Below are positions 1-6,306 of a stretch of DNA of 7,386 bases, piece by piece. The DNA comes from JBAQMG01 sp049302575. Its GTDB lineage: Bacteria; Bacillota; Desulfitobacteriia; Desulfitobacteriales; Desulfitobacteriaceae. Positions within the stretch are counted from its first letter, which is position 1. Each line of letters starts with the position of its first letter. The translations under genes were made by a program, and so were the position numbers. The notes beneath the pieces are model-generated. The model did not search any database. It was given only the letters and a program-made list of their open reading frames with translations, and was not told the origin of the DNA. The DNA lies in NCBI GenBank assembly GCA_049302575.1, contig JBAQMG010000127.1:1-7386 (forward strand), given 5' to 3'.

Positions 1-118
1 GTCGGCTCGTGATATTGCTCGGGCAGTGATGTTTTTCGCGTGCGATGAGGCTGGATATATTAATGGGCAAACCATGTATGTATGCGGAGGAAAGAGCCTT
101 TTCGCCAATATTGGATAG
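1..118 (+). CDS. Short-chain dehydrogenase/reductase, C-terminal fragment (BbsD-like by position)
   Basis: The reading frame enters from the left edge (first full codon at base 2) and ends at TAG 116-118, leaving 38 residues. They show the typical SDR C-terminal pattern: an acidic and aliphatic helix (ARDIARAVMFFACDEAGYI), then NGQT and a GG turn (YVCGGKS). In SDR enzymes this tail follows the substrate loop and helps form the tetramer interface. The catalytic Ser-Tyr-Lys and the nucleotide-binding glycines lie outside the window. The gene is followed after 36 nt by two class III CoA-transferase genes, the order seen in the bbsCDEF part of benzylsuccinate beta-oxidation operons. There BbsC/BbsD act as the 2-(hydroxy(phenyl)methyl)succinyl-CoA dehydrogenase. 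The SDR assignment is firm; the BbsD role is inferred from neighbours. Confidence 0.8.
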   Translation, partial: SARDIARAVMFFACDEAGYINGQTMYVCGGKSLFANIG

Positions 119-154
119 GTTTAAAATAACAATTCGAAGGTAAGGGATGGGATT

Positions 155-1402
155 ATGAGCAAAAGTCAAAGTGCTTTGAGTGGTATTCGAGTCTTGGAAT
201 TTGCAGGCGAAATTGGCAGTTATACTGGAAAGTTATTTGCCAACCTTGGCGCGGAAGTTATTCAGATTGAGCCAATTGAAGGTAATCCGGTGAGAAGAGC
301 TGGTCCTTTTTATAAGGATATCCCTGATCAGGAAGGGAGCCTGCAATACATCTATCAAAATACAGGTAAGAAGGGCATCGTGCTCGATATTGAAAAGGAG
401 CAGGGAAAAGAGATTTTCCTTAACCTGGCAAAGACAGCGGATTTGCTTATTGAAAGCTTTCAACCGGGGTATTTGAATAAGTTGAACTTGGGTTATGACC
501 AACTGAGTAAGATCAATCCCAGACTTGTCTATACATCCGTGACGGGGTATGGTCAAGATGGTCCGTATCGGGATTATCCTTGGTCGGATATTACAACCTT
601 AGCCATGGGAGGGCTGCTTTACCTAGCTGCTCAAGGTGACGATTTACCTGCCCGTGTTCCCGACAATCAGGCTTACACGATGGGGGCGATGTATGCGGCA
701 ACGGGGAGCATGATAGCCTTGATTGAAGCTGAAGATAGTGGTAGAGGACAGTATCTGGATGTGTCTCTTCAAGAATGTGTTGCTACCGCTCTTGAAAATG
801 CCTTACAGTTTTATGACTTGGAAGGAACCATCCGACGTGGTATAGGGCATGTTGAGTCCGGTATGGGAATTTATCCGTGCCAAGATGGTTATGTTTACCT
901 TGTAGCAGGGATGGGGGAAAATGTAAATCTTTGGATTGCTTTCGTTGACTGGCTTATTGAAGAAAAAGTGGAAGGGGCAGAGAGCTTCACCAAAGATGAA
1001 TGGAAAACGTCGAAATTTCGGCGGACAGCTGAGGCTAAGCAACGTTTTAGTGATATCTTTGTTCCGTTTGCAATGAAGCATAATAAGTTATATCTTTTTG
1101 AGAATGGTCAGAATCGGCGGGTGACGATTCATCCCGTGAATGATCCGAAAGACATTTGTGAAGATCCCCATATCAAGTACAGGAAGTTCATGGCTGAGTA
1201 TTTCAGCGAGAATCTTGGTGGGCAGGTTTTCATGCCTGGAGCACCTTATCGATTGTCACAAACGCCTTGGAAGCTTGGTGCCGAGCCCCCAAAATTCGGA
1301 CAACATACTGTGGAAATCTTACAAGAGATTGGGTATAATGCAAAACAGATCCAAGAGTTTAAACAAGGGGGTGTATGCTATGTCGCACAAGCTTCCTCTT
1401 AA
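155..1402 (+). CDS. bbsE: Class III (CaiB/BaiF) CoA-transferase, BbsE-like subunit
   Basis: A 415-residue protein of the CoA-transferase family III, close to the usual 400-410 residues. The N-terminal Rossmann-type start (LSGIRVLEFAGEIGSYTGKLFANLGAEVIQIEP, residues 8-40) and N..KKGIVLDI (69-79) are family hallmarks, followed by SGRGQYLDVSLQE near 195-207 and a C-terminal FGQHTVEIL segment. With a BbsF-like partner it would transfer CoA from succinyl-CoA to an aryl-succinate in the cytoplasm. The family's nucleophilic Asp sits at a fixed distance before the (T/S)G.GQ motif. Ungapped alignment puts Tyr174 there, with the nearest Asp (Asp170) four residues earlier, so this may be a non-catalytic or altered subunit. 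The ATG is chosen because AAGGG (142-146) lies 8 nt upstream. Its end overlaps the next gene by 23 nt. Family call is strong; the exact substrate is inferred. Confidence 0.85.
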   Translation: MSKSQSALSGIRVLEFAGEIGSYTGKLFANLGAEVIQIEPIEGNPVRRAGPFYKDIPDQEGSLQYIYQNTGKKGIVLDIEKEQGKEIFLNLAKTADLLIESFQPGYLNKLNLGYDQLSKINPRLVYTSVTGYGQDGPYRDYPWSDITTLAMGGLLYLAAQGDDLPARVPDNQAYTMGAMYAATGSMIALIEAEDSGRGQYLDVSLQECVATALENALQFYDLEGTIRRGIGHVESGMGIYPCQDGYVYLVAGMGENVNLWIAFVDWLIEEKVEGAESFTKDEWKTSKFRRTAEAKQRFSDIFVPFAMKHNKLYLFENGQNRRVTIHPVNDPKDICEDPHIKYRKFMAEYFSENLGGQVFMPGAPYRLSQTPWKLGAEPPKFGQHTVEILQEIGYNAKQIQEFKQGGVCYVAQASS

Positions 1403-2600
1403 GGGCATCAGGGTTCTTGACTTTACTTGGGTAGGTGCTGGTCCGCTTGCCACCCGTATTTTAGCGGAATATGGGGCTGAGGTTATCAAAATAGAATCAG
1501 GAACACGCCTTGATTACTTGAGGCTCTTGCCCCCTTATAAAGATGGTAAGGTTGGTGTGGAAAGAAGCGGATATTTCAGTAATAGAAATCCCAATAAAAA
1601 GGGCATAACTTTGAACTTAAAGCATCCACGTTCCTTTGAGATTATTAGAGAATTAATAAAGAAAAGTGACATAATCTGTGAAAATTTTACGGCGCATGCG
1701 ATGGAAAAATGGGGACTGGGGTACGAGGAGGTTCGCAAGATCAAGCCAGATATTATCTACGCGAGCATGCCACTGATGGGAATCGACGGACCTCATGCCA
1801 ATTATAGAGGCTTTGGTGTTCAAGTCAGCTCTTTAATTGGAATTCTTCATCTTACGGGTTTCCCGGAAAAAGAACCTTTTGGGATGGGAACCAACTATCC
1901 CGATCATGTACCTAACCCAGTGCACACCGCTTTCGCGATGCTTGCTGCTCTGCGGCATAAGAAGAAAACAGGGGAAGGACAGTATATTGAGTTATCCCAA
2001 ATAGAAGCTCCTCTGTGTGTACTGCCTACTCCGATTATGGATTACATGATGAACGGACGGGTTCAAAATCGGCAGGGCAATCAGCATTTTGATTTTGCAC
2101 CCCACGGCATTTATCCAGTTCAAGGTAAAAACCGCTGGATCGTATTATCGGTACAAAGTGAGGATGAATGGCAATCCTTGAAGACTGCGATGGATATGCC
2201 TAAATGGGCTGAACAAGAGATGTTTACTACGAATGCTGGGCGGCTAGCCAGCCAAGCTGAGTTGAACAAGCTCATGGCAAGTTGGACTGTTAATTATGAC
2301 GGTGATGAGCTATTAAGACGATTAGTAAAGGCCAAAGTGAGAGCGGGCTTGGTTAAAGATGCCCGGGACGTTCTGCAAGATCCTCAACTTAATTACCGTA
2401 GACACTTTGTCTACCTGGATCATTCTGAATTGGACTATCATGTCAACAATTATTCTCCGGTTCACATGTCCGAGACACCAGCCGTGGTGGATCAAGCGGC
2501 TCCGCTGCTTGGTGAACACACCCATCAAGTCATGAAGGATTTGCTCAATTTGGATGAGGTCACATTCGAAGAAATGAAAAAAGAAGGTGTTTTTGACTAA
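1380..2600 (+). CDS. bbsF: Class III (CaiB/BaiF) CoA-transferase, BbsF-like subunit
   Basis: A 406-residue family III CoA-transferase, matching the length expected for BbsF. The frame is open upstream to 1140, but the ATG at 1380 is the supported start: AAGGGGG (1365-1371) lies 8 nt before it, and the family N-terminus (LPLKGIRVLDFTWVGAGPLATRILAEYGAEVIKIE) begins there. Later hallmarks are NPNKKGITLNL (70-80), the AALRHKKKTGEGQYIELSQ region (189-207) and the C-terminal APLLGEHTHQVM (374-385). Asp175 in the YPDH motif is the best candidate for the nucleophile that forms the aspartyl-CoA thioester, assuming a one-residue shift from the standard spacing. The 23-nt overlap with the upstream transferase gene suggests translational coupling and equal amounts of both subunits. 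Likely reaction: succinyl-CoA plus aryl-succinate to succinate plus aryl-succinyl-CoA. The following dctP is only 31 nt away, so it is probably co-transcribed. Confidence 0.86.
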   Translation: MSHKLPLKGIRVLDFTWVGAGPLATRILAEYGAEVIKIESGTRLDYLRLLPPYKDGKVGVERSGYFSNRNPNKKGITLNLKHPRSFEIIRELIKKSDIICENFTAHAMEKWGLGYEEVRKIKPDIIYASMPLMGIDGPHANYRGFGVQVSSLIGILHLTGFPEKEPFGMGTNYPDHVPNPVHTAFAMLAALRHKKKTGEGQYIELSQIEAPLCVLPTPIMDYMMNGRVQNRQGNQHFDFAPHGIYPVQGKNRWIVLSVQSEDEWQSLKTAMDMPKWAEQEMFTTNAGRLASQAELNKLMASWTVNYDGDELLRRLVKAKVRAGLVKDARDVLQDPQLNYRRHFVYLDHSELDYHVNNYSPVHMSETPAVVDQAAPLLGEHTHQVMKDLLNLDEVTFEEMKKEGVFD

Positions 2601-2631
2601 GGGCTTATGCTGCTGATTAGGAGGAATATTA

Positions 2632-3684
2632 ATGTTAAAAAAATACAATCAATGGCTAATTGTAGCTTTGATAGCTTTAATAGTTTTAAGTCTAGTGGGT
2701 TGCGGTGGGCAAGGAGCAAATACTTCAGGGAATGACCGAACTCAAAAAATAGTGATTCGTTTAAGTCATGCGTTACCAGAAAATCACTATATTTCTGCAC
2801 AAATGCGGGCTTGGGCGGAGCTGGTGATGAAAAAATCCAAGGAACAAGTGGATGTTCAGCTCTATCCAACTGGACAACTGTATAAAGACGCAGATCTCAT
2901 AGAAGCGGTACAAACGGGTGCGATTGAGGCTGGGCATGCCTATGATTTTACTCTGGCTAAATCGATTCCTGAAGCGCGCGTTTTTGCGGCGCCATTTCTT
3001 TTTGAAGGAAAAGTGACCGAAATAACTCAAAAAGTTTTAACCAGTCCGATCCGCAGTCGCCTAGAGGCTGACATGGAAAAACAGGGCATGAAAGGAATTT
3101 TGTTTCTTCCTTGGTCAATGGAAGAAGGCGGGGTGATCGCAAGTAAACAGGTTAAGACTTCGACCGATGCCAAAGGGCTAACCTTACGAGCTACGAGTCC
3201 TGATACCGCAGCAATTTACCAACAGTGGGGAAGTAATGTATCTTATCTCAACGGCTCTGAGGTGTACACTGGTTTACAGCGCGGAGTAATCCAAGGCTCC
3301 GAAGGAACGCTGACCACTTCAGTCGAACGGAAACTCTATGAGGTTGCGCCTAACTTCACAATCTTGCCCTATAGCGCACGGGTATCAATGATTGTAATGA
3401 ATAAGAAATTTTACGATAAGTTGCCACCGGAAATTCAGAAGGCTATTAGTGAGGCTACTAAAGAAATCGAGGAAAAGACGGTGGCAGCTGCAAAGACTAA
3501 TTTAGAGGCTGTCTTAAAGACTAGTGTCGAAAAAGGTATTAAAATTTATACCCCAACTCCCGAAGAACTTAAGCAATTTGAAGGGGATAGGGATAAGCTT
3601 TGGCAGTCACTTTATAAAGATTACCCGCAAATCTTAGCCGATATAAAGGAAATACAGAAAATTGAGGCTCAATTGAAACAGTAA
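2632..3684 (+). CDS. dctP: TRAP transporter solute-binding lipoprotein, DctP family
   Basis: A 350-residue extracytoplasmic solute receptor (DctP/TAXI superfamily, DctP type). Residues 8-22 form a hydrophobic signal segment that ends in the lipobox LVGC, with Cys24 as the lipidation site. This anchors the protein outside the membrane, as expected in a Gram-positive. The mature part opens with IVIRLSHALPENHYISAQM and QLYPTGQLYKDADLIEAVQTGAIE (77-100). In the middle it has KGLTLRATS (181-189), where Arg186 matches the conserved arginine that binds a substrate carboxylate. SEVYTGLQRGVIQGSEG (209-225), YEVAP and LPPEIQKAISEA follow. Ribosome binding site AGGAGG 2619-2624, 7 nt spacing. Family members bind C4-dicarboxylates, keto acids, aromatic acids or sugar acids. 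The ligand cannot be read here, but the setting points to fumarate, an aryl-succinate or an aromatic acid. Confidence 0.93.
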   Translation: MLKKYNQWLIVALIALIVLSLVGCGGQGANTSGNDRTQKIVIRLSHALPENHYISAQMRAWAELVMKKSKEQVDVQLYPTGQLYKDADLIEAVQTGAIEAGHAYDFTLAKSIPEARVFAAPFLFEGKVTEITQKVLTSPIRSRLEADMEKQGMKGILFLPWSMEEGGVIASKQVKTSTDAKGLTLRATSPDTAAIYQQWGSNVSYLNGSEVYTGLQRGVIQGSEGTLTTSVERKLYEVAPNFTILPYSARVSMIVMNKKFYDKLPPEIQKAISEATKEIEEKTVAAAKTNLEAVLKTSVEKGIKIYTPTPEELKQFEGDRDKLWQSLYKDYPQILADIKEIQKIEAQLKQ

Positions 3685-3696
3685 GGGTTGGAATAG

Positions 3697-3732
3697 AAAT
3701 TGCCCCTTTCTATAAAATGAAAGGGGCAATTT
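3697..3732 (+). promoter_or_regulatory. Perfect 14-bp intercistronic hairpin between dctP and dctQ
   Basis: The arms AAATTGCCCCTTTC (3697-3710) and GAAAGGGGCAATTT (3719-3732) are fully complementary around an 8-nt loop (TATAAAAT). The stem begins 12 nt after the dctP stop and ends 29 nt before the dctQ start. No run of T follows the right arm beyond its own end, so a complete terminator is unlikely. Such stem-loops after a binding-protein gene often protect the upstream mRNA or cause partial termination, so that receptor is made in excess over membrane subunits. That role is inferred. Confidence 0.85.
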
Positions 3733-3761
3733 ACAAACGCTTTGAAATTGGGGGTTTGTTT

Positions 3762-4235
3762 ATGGACTTTATAATAAGAAAGCTGTCGGGTGCAGCACAC
3801 ACCTTGGCTGGAATAATTCTAGGGGTGATGTTTCTATCAATAGTAGCAAATGTCATTGCCCGAAACCTAGGGTTTTCCATGATATGGGTTGAGGAGCTGA
3901 GCGGTTATGGAGCGGTTTGGGCGACTTATCTGGGGATTGGTTTTGCCCTTAGGGAGGAAAGACACGTACGCGTTGATATGTTAACTAGAAAACTATCACA
4001 GAGAGGACAGGAACTGATGCGGTTCTTGGGTGATCTGATTTGTGTGGTTTTTAGCGTATTGATTACTTGGAAAGGGTTTTATTTAATTTGGTCCTCCTAC
4101 ATTTCGGGACGGCATACCCCTTTCGTGGAGATACCAATCTACCTCTTGCAAATTGTTTTACCGGTGGGTATGATTCTTTTCGGTCTCGAAGCGTTAGTGG
4201 ATGCTGTTAAAACTAGACAAAGGTTGAAAATATAG
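3762..4235 (+). CDS. dctQ: TRAP transporter small membrane subunit, DctQ family
   Basis: A 157-residue integral membrane protein with four predicted helices (about residues 12-34, 43-63, 87-107 and 124-144), the standard DctQ architecture and length. The family signature lies between and around helix 2: W42-V-E-E-L-S-G-Y-G, W53, then REERHVRVDML (64-74), including the His-x-x-Val-Asp element. It pairs with DctM in the membrane and contacts the binding protein. The frame is open from ATG 3717, but that codon lies inside the hairpin stem and has no ribosome binding site. GGGGG at 3750-3754, 7 nt before ATG 3762, supports the shorter start. It is followed by 106 nt before dctM, longer than in many TRAP operons; that gap contains no recognisable promoter or terminator. 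Confidence 0.9.
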   Translation: MDFIIRKLSGAAHTLAGIILGVMFLSIVANVIARNLGFSMIWVEELSGYGAVWATYLGIGFALREERHVRVDMLTRKLSQRGQELMRFLGDLICVVFSVLITWKGFYLIWSSYISGRHTPFVEIPIYLLQIVLPVGMILFGLEALVDAVKTRQRLKI

Positions 4236-4341
4236 GGTTAAGTGGCGAAGGAAGTAAAAGTTTTGCTATAGATACCTAGAGAATTGATATTATCATCGTA
4301 CTATTTACTTGTAGAGATTATGCTAAAAAGGAGAATGCTCC

Positions 4342-5649
4342 ATGACCAGTCTTATAATTCTAGCGGTTATCCTCTTGATTGTGTTATTATTCATAGGAAC
4401 GCCTGTGCCTGTGGCCTTAGGTTTCGCAGGTTTAATTGGCCTCTATTCCCTTAGCGGAGAAGGGGCGTTTGTAGTCGCCTCTAAGGTAATGTTTGATACC
4501 GTCAACGACTTTATTTTTCTTGCTATTCCCTTGTTTATCCTCATGGGGACTATCTTGGGCAAGGGAATGATAGGAGAGAAACTTTATTACCTGTTTGACG
4601 TTTTTCTACGCCAAATTCCCGGCGGCGTAGGTATTGCCACGATTTTGACCTGTGCTTTTTTGGCGGCTATGATTGGAACGAGCGTGGCTATTGCGGCGAT
4701 GGTCGGAAGCTTCGCAATTTCTAATCTGATGAAATATGGTTACAGTTTTGAATTGTCTTTGGGTATATGTGTGGCTGGGGGGGCCTTGGGCATTCTGATT
4801 CCACCTAGTGTACCTATGATAATCTATGGCGCTTTTACCCAAGAATCCACGGGTAGATTATTCATGGCTGGTGTGGTTCCAGGCATAATAGCTGTTATTC
4901 TTTTCTCGATTTATGTGGCTTGGGAATATGTTCGTTTACCAAATAAACAAAAAGTTGTTTCAGCTACTTGGGGTGAAAGATGGGCTGCATTTAAAGACGG
5001 TATTTGGGCCTTAATTATCCCAATCGGGGTCATTGTACCAATGTATACTGGGTTGGCGACCGTCACGGAAATAGCAGCCTTAGGCGTTCTCTGGTCTTTT
5101 TTAATTGGTATCTTTATTTATCGGACAATTAAAATTAGCGATATTATTCCTATCTTGAGGGAAGCAATAAATAATTCTGTTATGGTTATGTTCATAATTT
5201 GTGGTGCAATTCTTTTTGGCAATGCTGTAACTCAATTTGGTTTAGGAAGAGCTATAAGTAGCTTTTTTGTAAGCAGTGGGTTTCCTCCATTGATGTTTCT
5301 TATTATCACCATGATTATTATTTTCATAATGGGAATGTTTTTGGAAGGTGCCTCGATTATGATGATCATGATACCTGTACTTTTACCTACTTTACTCGGC
5401 TACGAAATTAATCTCATTTGGTATGCAGTCTTGATGGTGATTAATATCGAGGTAGGTCTCTTAAGTCCTCCAGTAGGACTCAATCTTTACGCGGTTGATA
5501 GTGTTGCTAAAGGTTTAGGATTTCCCAGCACACTTGGTGCGGTAATCCGTGGAAGTTGGCCGTTTATGGCGATTTACATTTTTGTCCTGATTTTGATAGG
5601 CTTCGTGCCGTCACTGGCACTTTGGTTGCCGGCACATATGATGAAATAA
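4342..5649 (+). CDS. dctM: TRAP transporter large membrane subunit, DctM family
   Basis: A 435-residue, very hydrophobic protein of usual DctM length with roughly a dozen membrane segments. Recognisable family motifs in order are GTPVPVALG (19-27), FLAIPLFILMG (59-69), GTSVAIAAMVGSFAI (112-126), the highly conserved GALGILIPPSVPMIIYG (147-163), GLATVTEIAALGV (237-249), GMFLEGASIM (331-340) and GLLSPPVGLNLYAV (372-385). DctM forms the transport domain, which uses a sodium (or ion) gradient to import the solute delivered by DctP. Start supported by AAGGAG (4328-4333), 8 nt before the ATG. It is the last gene of the upstream operon; a terminator follows 47 nt after the stop. Confidence 0.95.
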   Translation: MTSLIILAVILLIVLLFIGTPVPVALGFAGLIGLYSLSGEGAFVVASKVMFDTVNDFIFLAIPLFILMGTILGKGMIGEKLYYLFDVFLRQIPGGVGIATILTCAFLAAMIGTSVAIAAMVGSFAISNLMKYGYSFELSLGICVAGGALGILIPPSVPMIIYGAFTQESTGRLFMAGVVPGIIAVILFSIYVAWEYVRLPNKQKVVSATWGERWAAFKDGIWALIIPIGVIVPMYTGLATVTEIAALGVLWSFLIGIFIYRTIKISDIIPILREAINNSVMVMFIICGAILFGNAVTQFGLGRAISSFFVSSGFPPLMFLIITMIIIFIMGMFLEGASIMMIMIPVLLPTLLGYEINLIWYAVLMVINIEVGLLSPPVGLNLYAVDSVAKGLGFPSTLGAVIRGSWPFMAIYIFVLILIGFVPSLALWLPAHMMK

Positions 5650-5696
5650 AGTGGCAGGTTGCTGGGAAAAAAGTATTATAAAGTTTTAGAGATGCG

Positions 5697-5727
5697 AAAA
5701 TCCGGTATTGTAGTCAAGCCGGATTTT
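5697..5727 (+). terminator. Rho-independent terminator after dctM
   Basis: The arms AAAATCCGG (5697-5705) and CCGGATTTT (5719-5727) pair perfectly around a 13-nt loop, and the T run TTTTT (5724-5728) closes the structure. It lies 47 nt past the dctM stop, which marks the end of the SDR, transferase and TRAP operon and separates it from the sigma-54-driven synthase genes. The A-rich left arm could also let it act on the opposite strand. Confidence 0.85.
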
Positions 5728-5735
5728 TCCTAACT

Positions 5736-5841
5736 TTAAGTGGAGGGAGGTATTTTCACTTAACCTCCGCCAGGACTGACTAACTCGCTTTTTTTCCACT
5801 GTAAGGTACATAAGTTTCTTTCGGCTCCGTTAGGCTAAGTG
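5736..5841. repeat. Palindromic element with three copies of a CACTTA/TAAGTG motif
   Basis: TTAAGTG (5736-5742) and CACTTAA (5757-5763) form a 7-bp inverted repeat. CACTTAACC (5757-5765) and GGCTAAGTG (5833-5841) form a second, 9-bp inverted repeat with one mismatch that brackets about 67 bp. GGAGGT (5746-5751) and ACCTCC (5763-5768) give a competing hairpin. This could be a small interspersed repeat, a MITE-like remnant or a regulator site. No transposase or clear target duplication is visible, so the nature is open. Confidence 0.4.
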
Positions 5842-6119
5842 CATCCAATTAGGGTATGTATGTTCTCGATCCTTGAAAAATTCGTCAATTACGAAGACAA
5901 GATTAAATTGGTCGGTGAAGGAACTTAAGAGATTTTGTCCGAATGTGTCTCATTAAGGGACGGGTTTTTAAGAATAAGGCACTAGATACAGGGCACAGAA
6001 CAAAGTGTTTTATAATAGGACAGTAGCTTTTTAAAATAAGTGTCCGTTTGTAGTACACTTTTCCTTGCGTATCAGGAAGTATAGGTTTATGGGTGCATAA
6101 GTGCACAAAGGTGACCGCC

Positions 6120-6143
6120 TTGGCTAGGCATAGCGCCAGCCAA
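6120..6143. promoter_or_regulatory. Candidate enhancer (activator-binding) site, inverted repeat
   Basis: TTGGCT (6120-6125) and AGCCAA (6138-6143) are perfect inverted arms; inside them GGC (6127-6129) and GCC (6135-6137) also pair, giving nine base pairs with one bulged A. The centre lies about 78 bp upstream of the predicted transcription start, a common place for the upstream site of a sigma-54 activator. No known regulator's consensus is recognised, and a stem-loop on a leader RNA is an alternative. Confidence 0.4.
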
Positions 6144-6182
6144 AGTTTCTTTATAGTCCTAGATATTTAGCTACGGAGCAAA

Positions 6183-6200
6183 TTGGCATAGAACTTGCAT
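6183..6200 (+). promoter_or_regulatory. Sigma-54 (-24/-12) promoter for the synthase operon
   Basis: TTGGCATAGAACTTGCAT matches 12 of the 14 defined positions of the consensus YTGGCACGRNNNTTGCW. The essential GG (6185-6186) and GC (6197-6198) are separated by exactly 10 bp, as sigma-54 requires. The predicted start site is near 6210, giving a leader of about 160 nt before bssC. Sigma-54 transcription needs an AAA+ enhancer-binding activator, which is not encoded in this window. Confidence 0.72.
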
Positions 6201-6202
6201 TA

Positions 6203-6229
6203 ATTATTAGAATTATTAGAATCATTAGA
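6203..6229. repeat. Three 9-bp tandem repeats at the predicted start site
   Basis: ATTATTAGA (6203-6211), ATTATTAGA (6212-6220) and ATCATTAGA (6221-6229) form an uninterrupted array; two copies are identical and the third differs by one base. The array covers about -7 to +20 of the predicted sigma-54 start. It is followed by a TATAAT (6232-6237). Confidence 0.85.
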
Positions 6230-6276
6230 TATATAATCGTCTGGTGCATAATCCGAGAGTGTACTGGCGATAATGC

Positions 6277-6306
6277 AAGGGGGTGATGTTTAGCGAAATC
6301 TGGTAA
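6277..6306 (+). promoter_or_regulatory. Near-consensus Shine-Dalgarno with a six-codon mini-ORF in the bssC leader
   Basis: AAGGGGGTGATG (6277-6288) differs by one base from the extended anti-16S complement AAGGAGGTGAT. The ATG at 6286 opens MFSEIW and stops at 6304-6306. Spacing between GGGGG and the ATG is only 2 nt, so translation may be poor. It could be a leader peptide, a ribosome standby site or chance. Low confidence. Confidence 0.3.

Larger units (their letters stand above)
5728..6182. other. Long gene-free regulatory region upstream of the synthase genes
   Basis: This stretch holds no ORF with both a ribosome binding site and protein-like sequence on either strand. It contains many short inverted repeats: the CACTTA element (5736-5841), TTCGT/ACGAA (5881-5885 and 5891-5895), AAAGTGT/ACACTTT (6002-6008 and 6055-6061), GGACA/TGTCC nested within it (6018-6022 and 6041-6045), TTCCT/AGGAA (6061-6065 and 6074-6078), GTGCA/TGCAC (6093-6097 and 6102-6106) and TTGGCT/AGCCAA (6120-6125 and 6138-6143). 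The last three lie about 65-150 bp upstream of the predicted sigma-54 start site, the range where enhancer-binding activators usually sit. The regulatory role is an inference from position. Confidence 0.55.

Noticed and set aside
1140..1379. An 80-residue N-terminal extension of the second CoA-transferase in the open upstream frame
   Set aside because: It overlaps the conserved C-terminus of the first transferase in another frame, has no matching family sequence, and the good ribosome binding site and family N-terminus both point to ATG 1380.
3717..3761. A longer DctQ starting at ATG 3717
   Set aside because: That start lies in the hairpin, has no ribosome binding site, and adds 15 residues that do not look like the family. 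ATG 3762 has GGGGG at 7 nt.
4236..4341. A promoter or small gene in the 106-nt gap between dctQ and dctM
   Set aside because: TTGATA occurs, but no -10 lies at proper spacing, and there is no ORF with a ribosome binding site. It appears to be plain spacer.
5746..5768. A second terminator formed by GGAGGT/ACCTCC
   Set aside because: The T run (5790-5796) begins more than 20 nt after the stem, so it does not have terminator geometry.
5860..5928. A 22-codon ORF beginning MFSILEKF
   Set aside because: It has only a weak AGGG upstream, is not recognised, and another frame of the same stretch is equally open. It may be a decayed gene fragment, but nothing supports it.
5903..6106. A 67-residue ORF on the minus strand
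   Set aside because: No ribosome binding site or recognisable motif, and its composition is unlike a folded protein; it reads across the nested inverted repeat.
6207..6237. A sigma-A promoter with TATAAT at 6232-6237
   Set aside because: The -10 is perfect, but no good -35 lies 16-18 bp upstream (TTAGAA is at 19 bp). Kept only as an alternative to the sigma-54 promoter.
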